From contig JACKPT010000007.1 in the NCBI GenBank assembly GCA_024233345.1, forward strand, positions 124,001-188,000: a DNA stretch of 64,000 nucleotides, in the 5' to 3' direction. The DNA comes from Verrucomicrobiota bacterium (GTDB taxonomy: Bacteria; Verrucomicrobiota; Kiritimatiellia; CAIVKH01). Every line of letters starts with the position of its first letter. Positions within the stretch are counted from its first letter, which is position 1. The translations under genes and the position numbers were made by a program. This document shows positions 34,915-42,652 of this stretch, piece after piece. The notes under the pieces were generated by a model. It saw only the letters and a list, made by a program, of their open reading frames with translations, made no database searches and had not been told where the DNA came from.

Positions 34915-36906
34915 ATGCAGCACGACTTCGAATCGATGATGAAGGAAAACCGTTCCTTTCCACCGTCCGAAACCTTTTCGTCCAAGGCCCGGATTGGATC
35001 ATTGGCAGAATACAATGAGCTGTACCAGCAATCGCTGGCCGATCCGGAATCTTTCTGGGCCGGGCAGGCGAAGAAGAACCTGAGCTGGATGGCGCCCTTT
35101 TCCGAGGTGCTATCGCACGACTTTACAAAGATTGGCCGGGAAGCCGGGGCGTATGTGGAGTGGTTTAAAGGCGGGAAGCTGAATGTCAGCGTGAATTGTC
35201 TCGACCGGCATATGGATGCGGGATTTGGAGACCGCCGGGCGCTGGTCTGGCAGGGAGAGGCGGAGGCGGACAAGAAGGTTCTGACCTATACCGATTTGCA
35301 TCGGGAGGTGTGCCGGCTTGCTAATGTGCTCAAAAAGCTCGGGGTGAAAAAGGGAACCACGGTGACCCTGTTCATGCCGATGGTACCGGAACTGCCGGCG
35401 GCGCTCCTTGCCTGTGCCCGCATTGGGGCGATCCATTCGGTGGTGTTTTCCGCGTTCAGTTCGGATGCCTTGAAAAACCGGATCATCGACTGCCAATCCG
35501 AAGTGGTGATTACTGCGGACAGTGGGGTGCACGCGGGTAAACTGATTCCACTGAAAAGCAAAGTGGATCTGGCGGTGAAGGATTGCCCGACCGTTCGGCA
35601 TGTGCTGGTGCTCCAACGCGGTGATGTGGAGGTCGCGATGGCCCCGGATCGCGATGTCTGGTGGCATGAGGCCGATGCGGCGGCAGATATTGCCGACACC
35701 TGCGAGCCGGAACCGATGGATGCGGAAGATCCGCTGTTCATTCTCTACACCAGCGGCAGCACCGGCAAACCCAAGGGGGTGCTGCACACCACGGCCGGCT
35801 ACCTGCTCTATACCCATCTGACGTTCAAATACATCTTCGATATCCGGGATGAGGATCTCTTCTGGTGCACCGCAGATATCGGATGGATCACCGGTCACTC
35901 CTATCTGGTGTATGGCCCGCTATCCAATGGCGCTTCCTGCATGATGTTCGAGGGCGTACCAACCTATCCGGAAGCCGACCGGTTCTGGAAAATCGTCGCG
36001 GACTACAAGGTGTCGATTTTCTATACCGCGCCCACCGCGATCCGGGCCCTGATGCGCCTGGGCGAAGAGCTGCCGAACCGGCATGATCTCTCCAGCCTGC
36101 GCCTGCTCGGCACCGTGGGGGAACCCATCAACCCCGAGGCCTGGATGTGGTACCACTCGGTGATCGGGAAAGGTAACTGCCCGATTGTCGATACCTGGTG
36201 GCAAACCGAAACCGGAGGCATCATGATCACCACCTTGCCGGGGGCGATGCCGGCCAAGCCGGGCTCCGCAGGCAAACCCTTCTTTGGCATCGAGCCGAAA
36301 ATCCTTCGCGATGACGGCACGGAGGCGGATGTGGATGAAGGCGGGTGTCTGGTGATCAACCGCCCCTGGCCGGGGATGATCCGGGGGGTCTATGGCGACA
36401 GCCAAAGCGAACTGATCCGCAACGTCTACTTCTCCCGCTTCACCGATATCTATTTCTCCGGCGATGGCTGCCGAAAAGATGCCGACGGCTACTACTGGCT
36501 GATGGGGCGGATGGATGATGTACTCAATGTGTCTGCGCACCGGCTATCCACTGCGGAGATTGAGAGCGCGCTGGTGTCTCATCACGCGGTGGCTGAGGCG
36601 GCGGTGGTGGGATTCCCCCACGAGACCAAGGGGCAGGGAATTTATTGTTATGTGACCCTGAAGAAGGGAGTGGAGCCGACCGAAGCGTTGCGGCAGGAGT
36701 TAGTCCAGCAAGTACGCGGAGAAATCAGCCCGATCGCTACCCCGGACAAAATTCAGTTTACCGACGGCCTGCCCAAGACCCGATCAGGAAAGATCATGCG
36801 GCGGATTTTGCGTAAAATTGCCGAAGGCCTACCGGATCAAGTGGGGGATACCAGTACGCTGGCTGATCCGGCGGTGGTGGATAGTCTGATCTCGGGGCGG
36901 GCTTAA
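34915..36906 (+). CDS. acs: Acetyl-CoA synthetase (AMP-forming)
   Basis: 663 residues, starting at the ATG at 34915 after an AAGGAGG site. Signatures include the P-loop YTSGSTGKPKGVLHTT, WCTADIGWITGHSY, the acetate-pocket region VDTWWQTETGG and the C-terminal acetylation lysine in LPKTRSGKIMRRIL. It activates acetate to acetyl-AMP and then acetyl-CoA, feeding acetate into central metabolism. The lysine context suggests control by reversible acetylation, as in well-studied Acs enzymes. It stands alone after the toxin-antitoxin pair. Confidence 0.96.
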   Translation: MQHDFESMMKENRSFPPSETFSSKARIGSLAEYNELYQQSLADPESFWAGQAKKNLSWMAPFSEVLSHDFTKIGREAGAYVEWFKGGKLNVSVNCLDRHMDAGFGDRRALVWQGEAEADKKVLTYTDLHREVCRLANVLKKLGVKKGTTVTLFMPMVPELPAALLACARIGAIHSVVFSAFSSDALKNRIIDCQSEVVITADSGVHAGKLIPLKSKVDLAVKDCPTVRHVLVLQRGDVEVAMAPDRDVWWHEADAAADIADTCEPEPMDAEDPLFILYTSGSTGKPKGVLHTTAGYLLYTHLTFKYIFDIRDEDLFWCTADIGWITGHSYLVYGPLSNGASCMMFEGVPTYPEADRFWKIVADYKVSIFYTAPTAIRALMRLGEELPNRHDLSSLRLLGTVGEPINPEAWMWYHSVIGKGNCPIVDTWWQTETGGIMITTLPGAMPAKPGSAGKPFFGIEPKILRDDGTEADVDEGGCLVINRPWPGMIRGVYGDSQSELIRNVYFSRFTDIYFSGDGCRKDADGYYWLMGRMDDVLNVSAHRLSTAEIESALVSHHAVAEAAVVGFPHETKGQGIYCYVTLKKGVEPTEALRQELVQQVRGEISPIATPDKIQFTDGLPKTRSGKIMRRILRKIAEGLPDQVGDTSTLADPAVVDSLISGRA

Positions 36907-36914
36907 CGGTCCTT

Positions 36915-37043
36915 GGTCCCGCGCATTCGGGACCTTGCGGACCTACTACGAACACTTGCTCGGATTGGTTAAATGTTTGTAGTAGCGTCGCCCTTGCCGG
37001 ACAGGCAAGCCCGGCAATTGTGGGGCAAGGCGCGTCTAGTAGA
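36915..37043. repeat. Cluster of hairpins, REP-like intergenic element
   Basis: Between acs and the lipoate ligase several inverted repeats are packed together. GGTCCCG (36915-36921) pairs with CGGGACC (36928-36934). CTACTACGAACA (36943-36954) pairs with TGTTTGTAGTAG (36974-36985). CTTGCC (36993-36998) pairs with GGCAAG (37004-37009). A degenerate inverted copy (GGCAAGGCGCGTCTAGTAG) ends near 37042. The GTTTGTAGTAGCG core recurs inverted at 29977-29994, so this is likely a dispersed palindromic repeat family. Confidence 0.6.
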
Positions 37044-37059
37044 AGATGAACGAAACATC

Positions 37060-37923
37060 ATGTGGCAACTCCATTCGAGCTCCGATGACCCTTTCCACAA
37101 CCTCGCACTTGAGGATGCCCTTCTCTCGTCGTTTGACGATCTCGGCCCGGGGCTGCTGACCTATGTGAATCGATTGTCGGTTGTGCTGGGCAAGAACCAG
37201 GTGCCGTGGCGTGAATGTGATATGGCGCTGCTGAAAAGACAGGGCATCCCGTTGGCCCGGCGGATCTCCGGAGGCGGCACCGTAGTTCATGATCCGGGAA
37301 ATCTGAATGTCTCTCTGTTCTTGAACCGGTCTTCGTATCAGGCGGATGCGGTGTACCGGAGATTCATTGAGGTCTTGGGCGCGGTGAGGGTTGCCGCACG
37401 GCTCGAGCATGGAAACAGTTTGTTTGCCGGGAATCGGAAGGTGTCCGGACAAGCCTTTTGCTATCGGCGCAATGCCGTGCTTCACCATGCAACGTTTCTG
37501 GTATGCTCCGATCTCGATCAACTCCGGGCACTGCTCCTTCCCTCTCTGCCGGAAATCGAAACCCGCGCCATCGCTTCCCGGCCGGCTTCAGTGGCGAATC
37601 TCTCTGAGTTGAGTCCCGGGCTCACTGTGGAATCTCTAAGGAAGGCTGTGCAGGAACGTTTCGCTGCACACCAGGCCCGCATCCACGAAATCTCCATGCC
37701 ATCTATTGATCGCGACCGCTTTCTTTCCGAAGACTGGGTGATCGGACAGACCCCGGCCTTTCAGTGCCGCTTGCCGCAAAAAGACGGGACAAGCCTCGCC
37801 CTGAGCATGAAGCGCGGGGCGATGATCGATGGCGCGGTGCTGCATACGGATGCGGGGCCACACGACCGGCCCGACCTGGTCGGTCTCCGATTCGATCTGG
37901 ATCGCGTTTTATCGGCAGGTTAA
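37060..37923 (+). CDS. Lipoate-protein ligase A family protein
   Basis: 287 residues from the ATG at 37060; the earlier in-frame start at 36973 lies inside the hairpin cluster and gives an unlikely leader. The family motif RRISGGGTVVHDPGNLN lies near residue 72, and the catalytic lysine occurs in GNRKVSGQAFCYRR. LplA-type enzymes attach lipoate to E2 and GcvH proteins; related branches transfer octanoate, which cannot be excluded. No lipA or dehydrogenase gene is adjacent. Confidence 0.88.
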   Translation: MWQLHSSSDDPFHNLALEDALLSSFDDLGPGLLTYVNRLSVVLGKNQVPWRECDMALLKRQGIPLARRISGGGTVVHDPGNLNVSLFLNRSSYQADAVYRRFIEVLGAVRVAARLEHGNSLFAGNRKVSGQAFCYRRNAVLHHATFLVCSDLDQLRALLLPSLPEIETRAIASRPASVANLSELSPGLTVESLRKAVQERFAAHQARIHEISMPSIDRDRFLSEDWVIGQTPAFQCRLPQKDGTSLALSMKRGAMIDGAVLHTDAGPHDRPDLVGLRFDLDRVLSAG

Positions 37924-37945
37924 CGGTGCGGAGTGGAGCTTCAGG

Positions 37946-38866
37946 CTAGGGGGTTTCTTCCCCGGCGGATTTCCAGTTCTCCAGCAACAAGGCGTTGATT
38001 TCCCGGCGTAACTGATCGAGCTTTTCATAGTCTTTCCGAATCATCGCGCCAAAATTCTTCAGATCGGTCTGGGTTTTCCGGGCGTCCTGGTTCCCAATCG
38101 GGGTGCCAGGGTCATCCGGCGTCTGGGCCTGCCGGATCTGGCCGATCCGGGTTTCCACACTCTGGTTTAATGCGGCGATGTGTTCCTGAACCAGGGCATA
38201 GAGCTGCTCGTCCTGTAACGCCTCGGTCCGCAGGGTCAGGTCATCCGCCCGCATCTTCAGGTTGATCGCATCTTCCTTCAGTTTCTCAGTGACCTTGGCC
38301 ACCAGTTCCTGTGCACGCGAATGCAGGAGTTCGGCATTTCTGGCATGATCCCGTTCTGCGCCGCCTTGTGCGGTCTCAAGCCCTGCCGCCCGATCCCGCT
38401 GATTCTGGTCCAGATAGGCCTCGCTGCCTGCGTGGCGGGCAAGCGAAGCGGTAATCGTCACCACATCGGCAATCCGCTTTTCCATCTGGTTGTAAAAGTA
38501 GGTGATTTCCCGCGCGATCTGCTCCCGGGCCAGAGGCAGGTCGATTTCCCGCATATCTGTGGAGAGGCGATTGATCCGCTCGTGGCAGTAACCAATGATG
38601 TCTCCGAGGGCGCGCAGGGCATCGCGCTTCATCTCAATCACTTGTTGCCCGGACATCCGGCTGTCCTCGATGCGCTTCAGGGCGTCCATCACCTGGCTCA
38701 TTCGGGTTTCGATTTGGGTATCGACTGCCTGCATGTCCGCCAGTGCTTTGTTCAGCTTTGCCTGGTTGATCTCCTGGGCAAGGGGCGTCGGTTCATCGCC
38801 GCCTAGTGCAAACAGTGGATGGATGACGGTAAGAATGATCGCGAAGGTCAGAAGGGTCTTATGCAT
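37946..38866 (-). CDS. Exported coiled-coil protein, unknown function
   Basis: This 306-residue protein has a signal peptide of about 21 residues (KTLLTFAIILTVIHPLFALG). The remainder is nearly all helical with heptad-like charge patterns, for example NKALADMQAVDTQIETRMSQ and the stretch near 190-240, predicting a periplasmic or surface coiled coil. No domain is recognised. An AAGGAG site precedes the ATG. It is convergent with the lipoate ligase gene (22 bp gap). Confidence 0.7.
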   Translation of the reverse strand: MHKTLLTFAIILTVIHPLFALGGDEPTPLAQEINQAKLNKALADMQAVDTQIETRMSQVMDALKRIEDSRMSGQQVIEMKRDALRALGDIIGYCHERINRLSTDMREIDLPLAREQIAREITYFYNQMEKRIADVVTITASLARHAGSEAYLDQNQRDRAAGLETAQGGAERDHARNAELLHSRAQELVAKVTEKLKEDAINLKMRADDLTLRTEALQDEQLYALVQEHIAALNQSVETRIGQIRQAQTPDDPGTPIGNQDARKTQTDLKNFGAMIRKDYEKLDQLRREINALLLENWKSAGEETP

Positions 38867-39015
38867 GGGGGTTCTCTCCTTTTTGATTGAATGGTCCTGA
38901 TTGTATCATCTCGTGGGGTAGAGACGGCTTGTTCGCCCTTATCATGCTCAGGTGACAATCCAGCATACGCGCCTGACATTATAGTCTTGGGGGCTGCTGC
39001 GTCGAGTACATGTGA

Positions 39016-41067
39016 TCAGAAGTAATGGTGAAGCCAAAGCTGAGCCTCCGGGTATTCATAGCCATCGCGCCAGGTATAGGCGCTTTCCAGGCGAAGGCTC
39101 CATCGGTCGGTGATTCGTAAGTCGGTGCCCAGAGAGGCCGCGTGATCCTCGTAGGTCTCACCCAGCGCCATCCAGGTTGCGGAGGCCCGGGCGAGGACTT
39201 TCCACTGCTCCGTGAATGATATCATCCATCCAATCGAAACTCCGCCCCCGCCCGCGTAGGAATCAGGGTGCTGGGGAGCGAGTTGACCGCGGACTTCCGC
39301 CATGCCGAAGATCAAGCCGGGCAGAAGCCGGTTTTCCCAGGCCAGTCCGCTACCGGTATTCAGGAAAAATACCAGGGAGTCCTGATTCGGGCGGCGGGGG
39401 TGCTGGCTAAGGCCGGTGCGTACTTTCCAGGAATAGGGTTGGAAAAACTGGTTTCGCGGGGCGATCGATTCCACACTGACAATGTCAAGATGCTGCAGTT
39501 GGAACTTGTCGCGTTCCGGGTACCAGCGTCCGATGGTGTTGAGGAAGAGGATCTGGGCGCCCCGATCGTACCCGATATCATTATCCATCAATTCATGGTA
39601 GGCGGGACGAAGGCGCAGGGAGGTATAGGGTTCAGACCGTTCCCAGCCTGCGCCAAGAGCCAACAGGGAGGAGGGGTGCCCTTCATCAGGTCGCCGGGGG
39701 GTGGGAATCGGGAAAACATCCTCCTCCAACGGGCCCAACTTGCTGCGGGTTCGAAGGAGGCTGAAGTATTGTTTTGTGTAGGTTTCTTTGGTCACAACCC
39801 CTTCGGCAAATTTCATCTGGGTGAGCATGGCAGCCATATCGAGAGCCACCTTGCGCATGGATTCATCCGGAAAATCCTGGGCGAGGGTATCGAGGTCTGA
39901 CCGCCCTTCCGCGAGTGCGAGAACCTGCTTCTGTTGGGCCGGGGATAAATAGGACGCCAGCCCCCGGACTCGTGAGACCTTGGAGGGGCGATAGGCGATG
40001 TCCACCACCAGGCCGCGATCGACAACACGCTTCACGGTGTCGATGGGAATCACATAAGGCCCCTTGTGCTTCCTCATCCCCAGTTCAGGCCGCGCACTGT
40101 CATACAGGCTGTACAACATGTACGCACAATTCTCATCAAAGAAGAAATACCGGGCATAGGTCCGTTGCAGTTCCCACGTATGGAGAAAGATACGCCGCAC
40201 CTCCTCGGGGGTGAAGTCGAGTCGGTATTCCCAGATGTCGCGACGGTTGATGTCATTATACTGCTCAACCTTGTCGTAGTAGGGTTCGATGGCAAAATAG
40301 CCGGGATAGAGGCCAAAGATCCCGGCAAAGGCAAAGAGTGGGCCGATGGATTCATCCGTGCGAGCAGCGTAACTGACCGAGCGGGCAAGCAGGCGGTTTT
40401 CATCAGGTCGGTCGAAGACCAGCAGGGTGTGTCCGAACATGGAGGCCGGGCTGTTCATGTAGGCAGAGGGAAAAACCAGCGTGAGTTCCGAGGGTTGAAG
40501 AAACGTAAAGACCTGTTCGACGATTGGACAGGGATCGAGAGGCAGCTTTGCCGGGTCGATCTGTAATTGCGCCTTGAGCCACTCAAATCTGGCCGGATAC
40601 CGGCAGACCGGATGATTGGTAAGGGTGGTTTCATCGACTGGTTCGAAGAAGGCCGCCAGGGTGGCCTGCAGTTCCGCCTCGGGATTTCGCTTCCCGTCGG
40701 GGGCGAGGAAAAAATCCGGATCATCAATCAGGCTGACCGTGCCGAACAGGCCTTTATGGTAGTGCCCAAGAACCTCCCAATAGGGCTCGGAGGCAAGATG
40801 CTGATCCCGCGCTTGCTGTTGGAGCTGCACGAGGTAAGTCTCTTCAGCTTGGGATGTGGCGGCACACAGGATGACCAAGGCAAGCGCGGGTATGCACCGT
40901 TTGCCGCAGGAGAACGGTTCGGCGGGACGCCGAACCCTACCGAACCCGTGTGGATCACGCCCTGTATGGTAGGGTTCGGCGTCCCGCCGAACCGGGGAAT
41001 GCTCTCGATGAGATTTTCCTACCCAGATCGTTAAGCTGCGGATCAAGATGGCAAGCCTGAGCTTCAT
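39016..41067 (-). CDS. DUF4105 outer-membrane-associated protein with repeat-disrupted signal region
   Basis: The reading frame gives 683 residues. A DUF4105 (Lnb N-terminal-type periplasmic) domain spans roughly residues 80-390, with landmarks such as SAYMNSPASMFGHTLLVF and RYFFFDENCAYMLYSLY. The C-terminal third is barrel-like, ending in a strand closing with YF. A hydrophobic export signal (ALALVILCAATSQA) lies at about residues 60-74, unusually far from the start, because a double palindrome (40915-40994) encodes residues about 25-51. No start codon lies between the repeat and the signal, so either the long leader is translated or a rare start is used. Function is unknown. Confidence 0.75.
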   Translation of the reverse strand: MKLRLAILIRSLTIWVGKSHREHSPVRRDAEPYHTGRDPHGFGRVRRPAEPFSCGKRCIPALALVILCAATSQAEETYLVQLQQQARDQHLASEPYWEVLGHYHKGLFGTVSLIDDPDFFLAPDGKRNPEAELQATLAAFFEPVDETTLTNHPVCRYPARFEWLKAQLQIDPAKLPLDPCPIVEQVFTFLQPSELTLVFPSAYMNSPASMFGHTLLVFDRPDENRLLARSVSYAARTDESIGPLFAFAGIFGLYPGYFAIEPYYDKVEQYNDINRRDIWEYRLDFTPEEVRRIFLHTWELQRTYARYFFFDENCAYMLYSLYDSARPELGMRKHKGPYVIPIDTVKRVVDRGLVVDIAYRPSKVSRVRGLASYLSPAQQKQVLALAEGRSDLDTLAQDFPDESMRKVALDMAAMLTQMKFAEGVVTKETYTKQYFSLLRTRSKLGPLEEDVFPIPTPRRPDEGHPSSLLALGAGWERSEPYTSLRLRPAYHELMDNDIGYDRGAQILFLNTIGRWYPERDKFQLQHLDIVSVESIAPRNQFFQPYSWKVRTGLSQHPRRPNQDSLVFFLNTGSGLAWENRLLPGLIFGMAEVRGQLAPQHPDSYAGGGGVSIGWMISFTEQWKVLARASATWMALGETYEDHAASLGTDLRITDRWSLRLESAYTWRDGYEYPEAQLWLHHYF
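40915..40994. repeat. REP/BIME-like pair of palindromes in the 5' end of the DUF4105 gene
   Basis: The 27-bp arm at 40915-40941 is the exact reverse complement of 40968-40994, with a 26-bp spacer. Each arm is itself palindromic: GGTTCGGCG-GGA-CGCCGAACC at 40916-40936, mirrored at 40973-40993, each with a CTACC tail facing the spacer. This two-unit inverted layout is typical of REP elements mobilised by RAYT transposases. No such transposase is in the window. Confidence 0.85.
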
Positions 41068-41095
41068 GGGAGCGGATCATGCATGAGCGCCCGGC

Positions 41096-41132
41096 AAAAA
41101 AAAAGCGCGGATCGTTGCCGACCCGCGCTTTG
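41096..41132 (-). terminator. Rho-independent terminator of the DUF3015 gene
   Basis: Read on the minus strand, AAAGCGCGGGTC (41131-41120) pairs with GATCCGCGCTTT (41113-41102), with one mismatch, and is followed by a run of T residues to 41096. It is about 22 bp beyond the stop. Confidence 0.88.
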
Positions 41133-41154
41133 TCCAAATGATTGTTAACTGGAC

Positions 41155-41616
41155 TTAGCTCTGAATAACCTTTTCGAGGTTGGTCATGACATCGTCCGAA
41201 CTCACCTCGCTGGAGGTGAAGATCTGATCGAAGTTGCTTTGCAGTTTCACATAGAGGTCGGGACGGTCCTGTTGCGAAACTTCCATCAAATCCGCGAGGG
41301 CCTCGAGGGTCTCGCCCTGACCGACTGCGATATCCATGGCGACATGATCCATGTTGTCCTGGATGAACTCGCGGATACGGGTGTTGGATGCGAGCCCGGA
41401 ATTGGGGGCGCAGTCCAGGGTACCCGAGGTGATACCGAAGGTCTGGTTTCCGCAAAGACCATTCAGGAAGGTCGCCGCCATCTGGGACAGAATGGTGGGT
41501 TCCTGGTCGCCCAGGGCCATGGTGCCAAGTCCACATCCACAGTTGTCACGGATCGTGGCGGCGTGAGCGGATACGGCGAGTATCCCGACGGTGCACAGCG
41601 TGATAATTTTCTTCAA
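41155..41616 (-). CDS. DUF3015-family exported protein (TTG start)
   Basis: The TTG at 41616 is the likely start. It is preceded by GAGGAGG with a 6-bp spacer and gives a clean signal peptide (KKIITLCTVGILAVSAHA). The ATG at 41631 would place the ribosome site inside the gene. The mature part has the DUF3015 signature: a Cys pair in NCGCGLGTM, and NGLCGNQTFGITSGTLDC. Family members are periplasmic or secreted and of unknown function. It has its own terminator. Confidence 0.88.
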   Translation of the reverse strand: MKKIITLCTVGILAVSAHAATIRDNCGCGLGTMALGDQEPTILSQMAATFLNGLCGNQTFGITSGTLDCAPNSGLASNTRIREFIQDNMDHVAMDIAVGQGETLEALADLMEVSQQDRPDLYVKLQSNFDQIFTSSEVSSDDVMTNLEKVIQS

Positions 41617-41779
41617 GAGTAGCCTCCTCATTGCTTGAGCCGGAGATTCCACGGCCAACAGCAGCCATGATGATAAACCGCCGACATGGCCACAGTATGA
41701 TCAAGAGATCTGAACGTGGCAAGGGATAAGATTCCCCATCGCTTGTCGGGCCGGGTAATCCGGGATAGAGTGAGCGGTC

Positions 41780-42652
41780 ATGAACTTCCGCCTGTTTTCT
41801 GGACTGACCTTGCTGCTTGTCCTGTCTTTTTCGACGGGTTGTGTGAGCCGGTTGTTTTATCACCCCTCTACAATTCTGCGGGAAACGCCGGAGGTGCTGG
41901 GTATCGACTACGAGGATGTCTACTTCCCCAGCGAGGATGGCACCCGGTTGCATGGTTGGTTTCTTCCGGCCCGGACCCAGCCGGGGTGGGCCACGGTGGT
42001 GCAGCTTCATGGGAATGCCCACAATGTATCTTCGCACTACCGATACGTTACATGGTTGGTGGCGGAGGGAGTGAATGTCCTGTGTTTTGATTACCGGGGC
42101 TATGGGCTTTCCGAGGGCAAGCCGGAGCGGGCGGGGATCCTGAAGGATTCGCGGGCGGCGATCCGGTATGCGGCCTCGCGGCCGGACGTTGATCCGGATC
42201 GCATCGTCCTGTTGGGGCAGAGCCTCGGCGGGGCGAACGCGGTGGTGGCAGCGGCCACGTTGCAGGATGTGACGGTGCGCGGGGTGATTGTGGATTCCGC
42301 CTTCTACTCCTACCGATCGATTGTGGCCGACAAGATCAAGCTGATTCCGGTTCTCGCCTGGTTCCGGGCCCCTTTATCCTGGATCCTCATCGGCAATCGC
42401 TATAGTCCGGGACCGGTCATCGGCAGTTTGGCGCCGATGCCGCTACTGTTCTTTCATAGTATCGAGGACCCGGTTGTGCCGGTAAGCCATACGCACCGGC
42501 TCTATGAGGCCGCAGGCGAACCGAAACAGTTGTACCTGATCGATCAACGCGGTCATATCGATGCCCTGGGCTCGCAGCGGGATCGGATGCGTCCACGGGT
42601 GTTGGCATTTATCCGCAGCGCGGTGGAAAGCGATCAGGGGGCGGACAACTGA
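41780..42652 (+). CDS. Alpha/beta-hydrolase lipoprotein
   Basis: This 290-residue protein has lipobox STGC (Cys near 21) and an alpha/beta-hydrolase domain. The oxyanion region is LHGNAHN, the nucleophile elbow is GQSLGG, a likely acid lies in SIEDPVVP and the catalytic His in DQRGHIDAL. It resembles the BEM46/FSH13-like hydrolases anchored in the envelope. The substrate (ester or acyl) is unknown. The last 19 bp overlap the convergent cytochrome gene. Confidence 0.85.
   Translation: MNFRLFSGLTLLLVLSFSTGCVSRLFYHPSTILRETPEVLGIDYEDVYFPSEDGTRLHGWFLPARTQPGWATVVQLHGNAHNVSSHYRYVTWLVAEGVNVLCFDYRGYGLSEGKPERAGILKDSRAAIRYAASRPDVDPDRIVLLGQSLGGANAVVAAATLQDVTVRGVIVDSAFYSYRSIVADKIKLIPVLAWFRAPLSWILIGNRYSPGPVIGSLAPMPLLFFHSIEDPVVPVSHTHRLYEAAGEPKQLYLIDQRGHIDALGSQRDRMRPRVLAFIRSAVESDQGADN

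Noticed and set aside
40915..40994. Intrinsic terminator
   Set aside because: The inverted arms are long but lack a T-run and lie inside the 5' end of a gene; a REP-like pair fits better.
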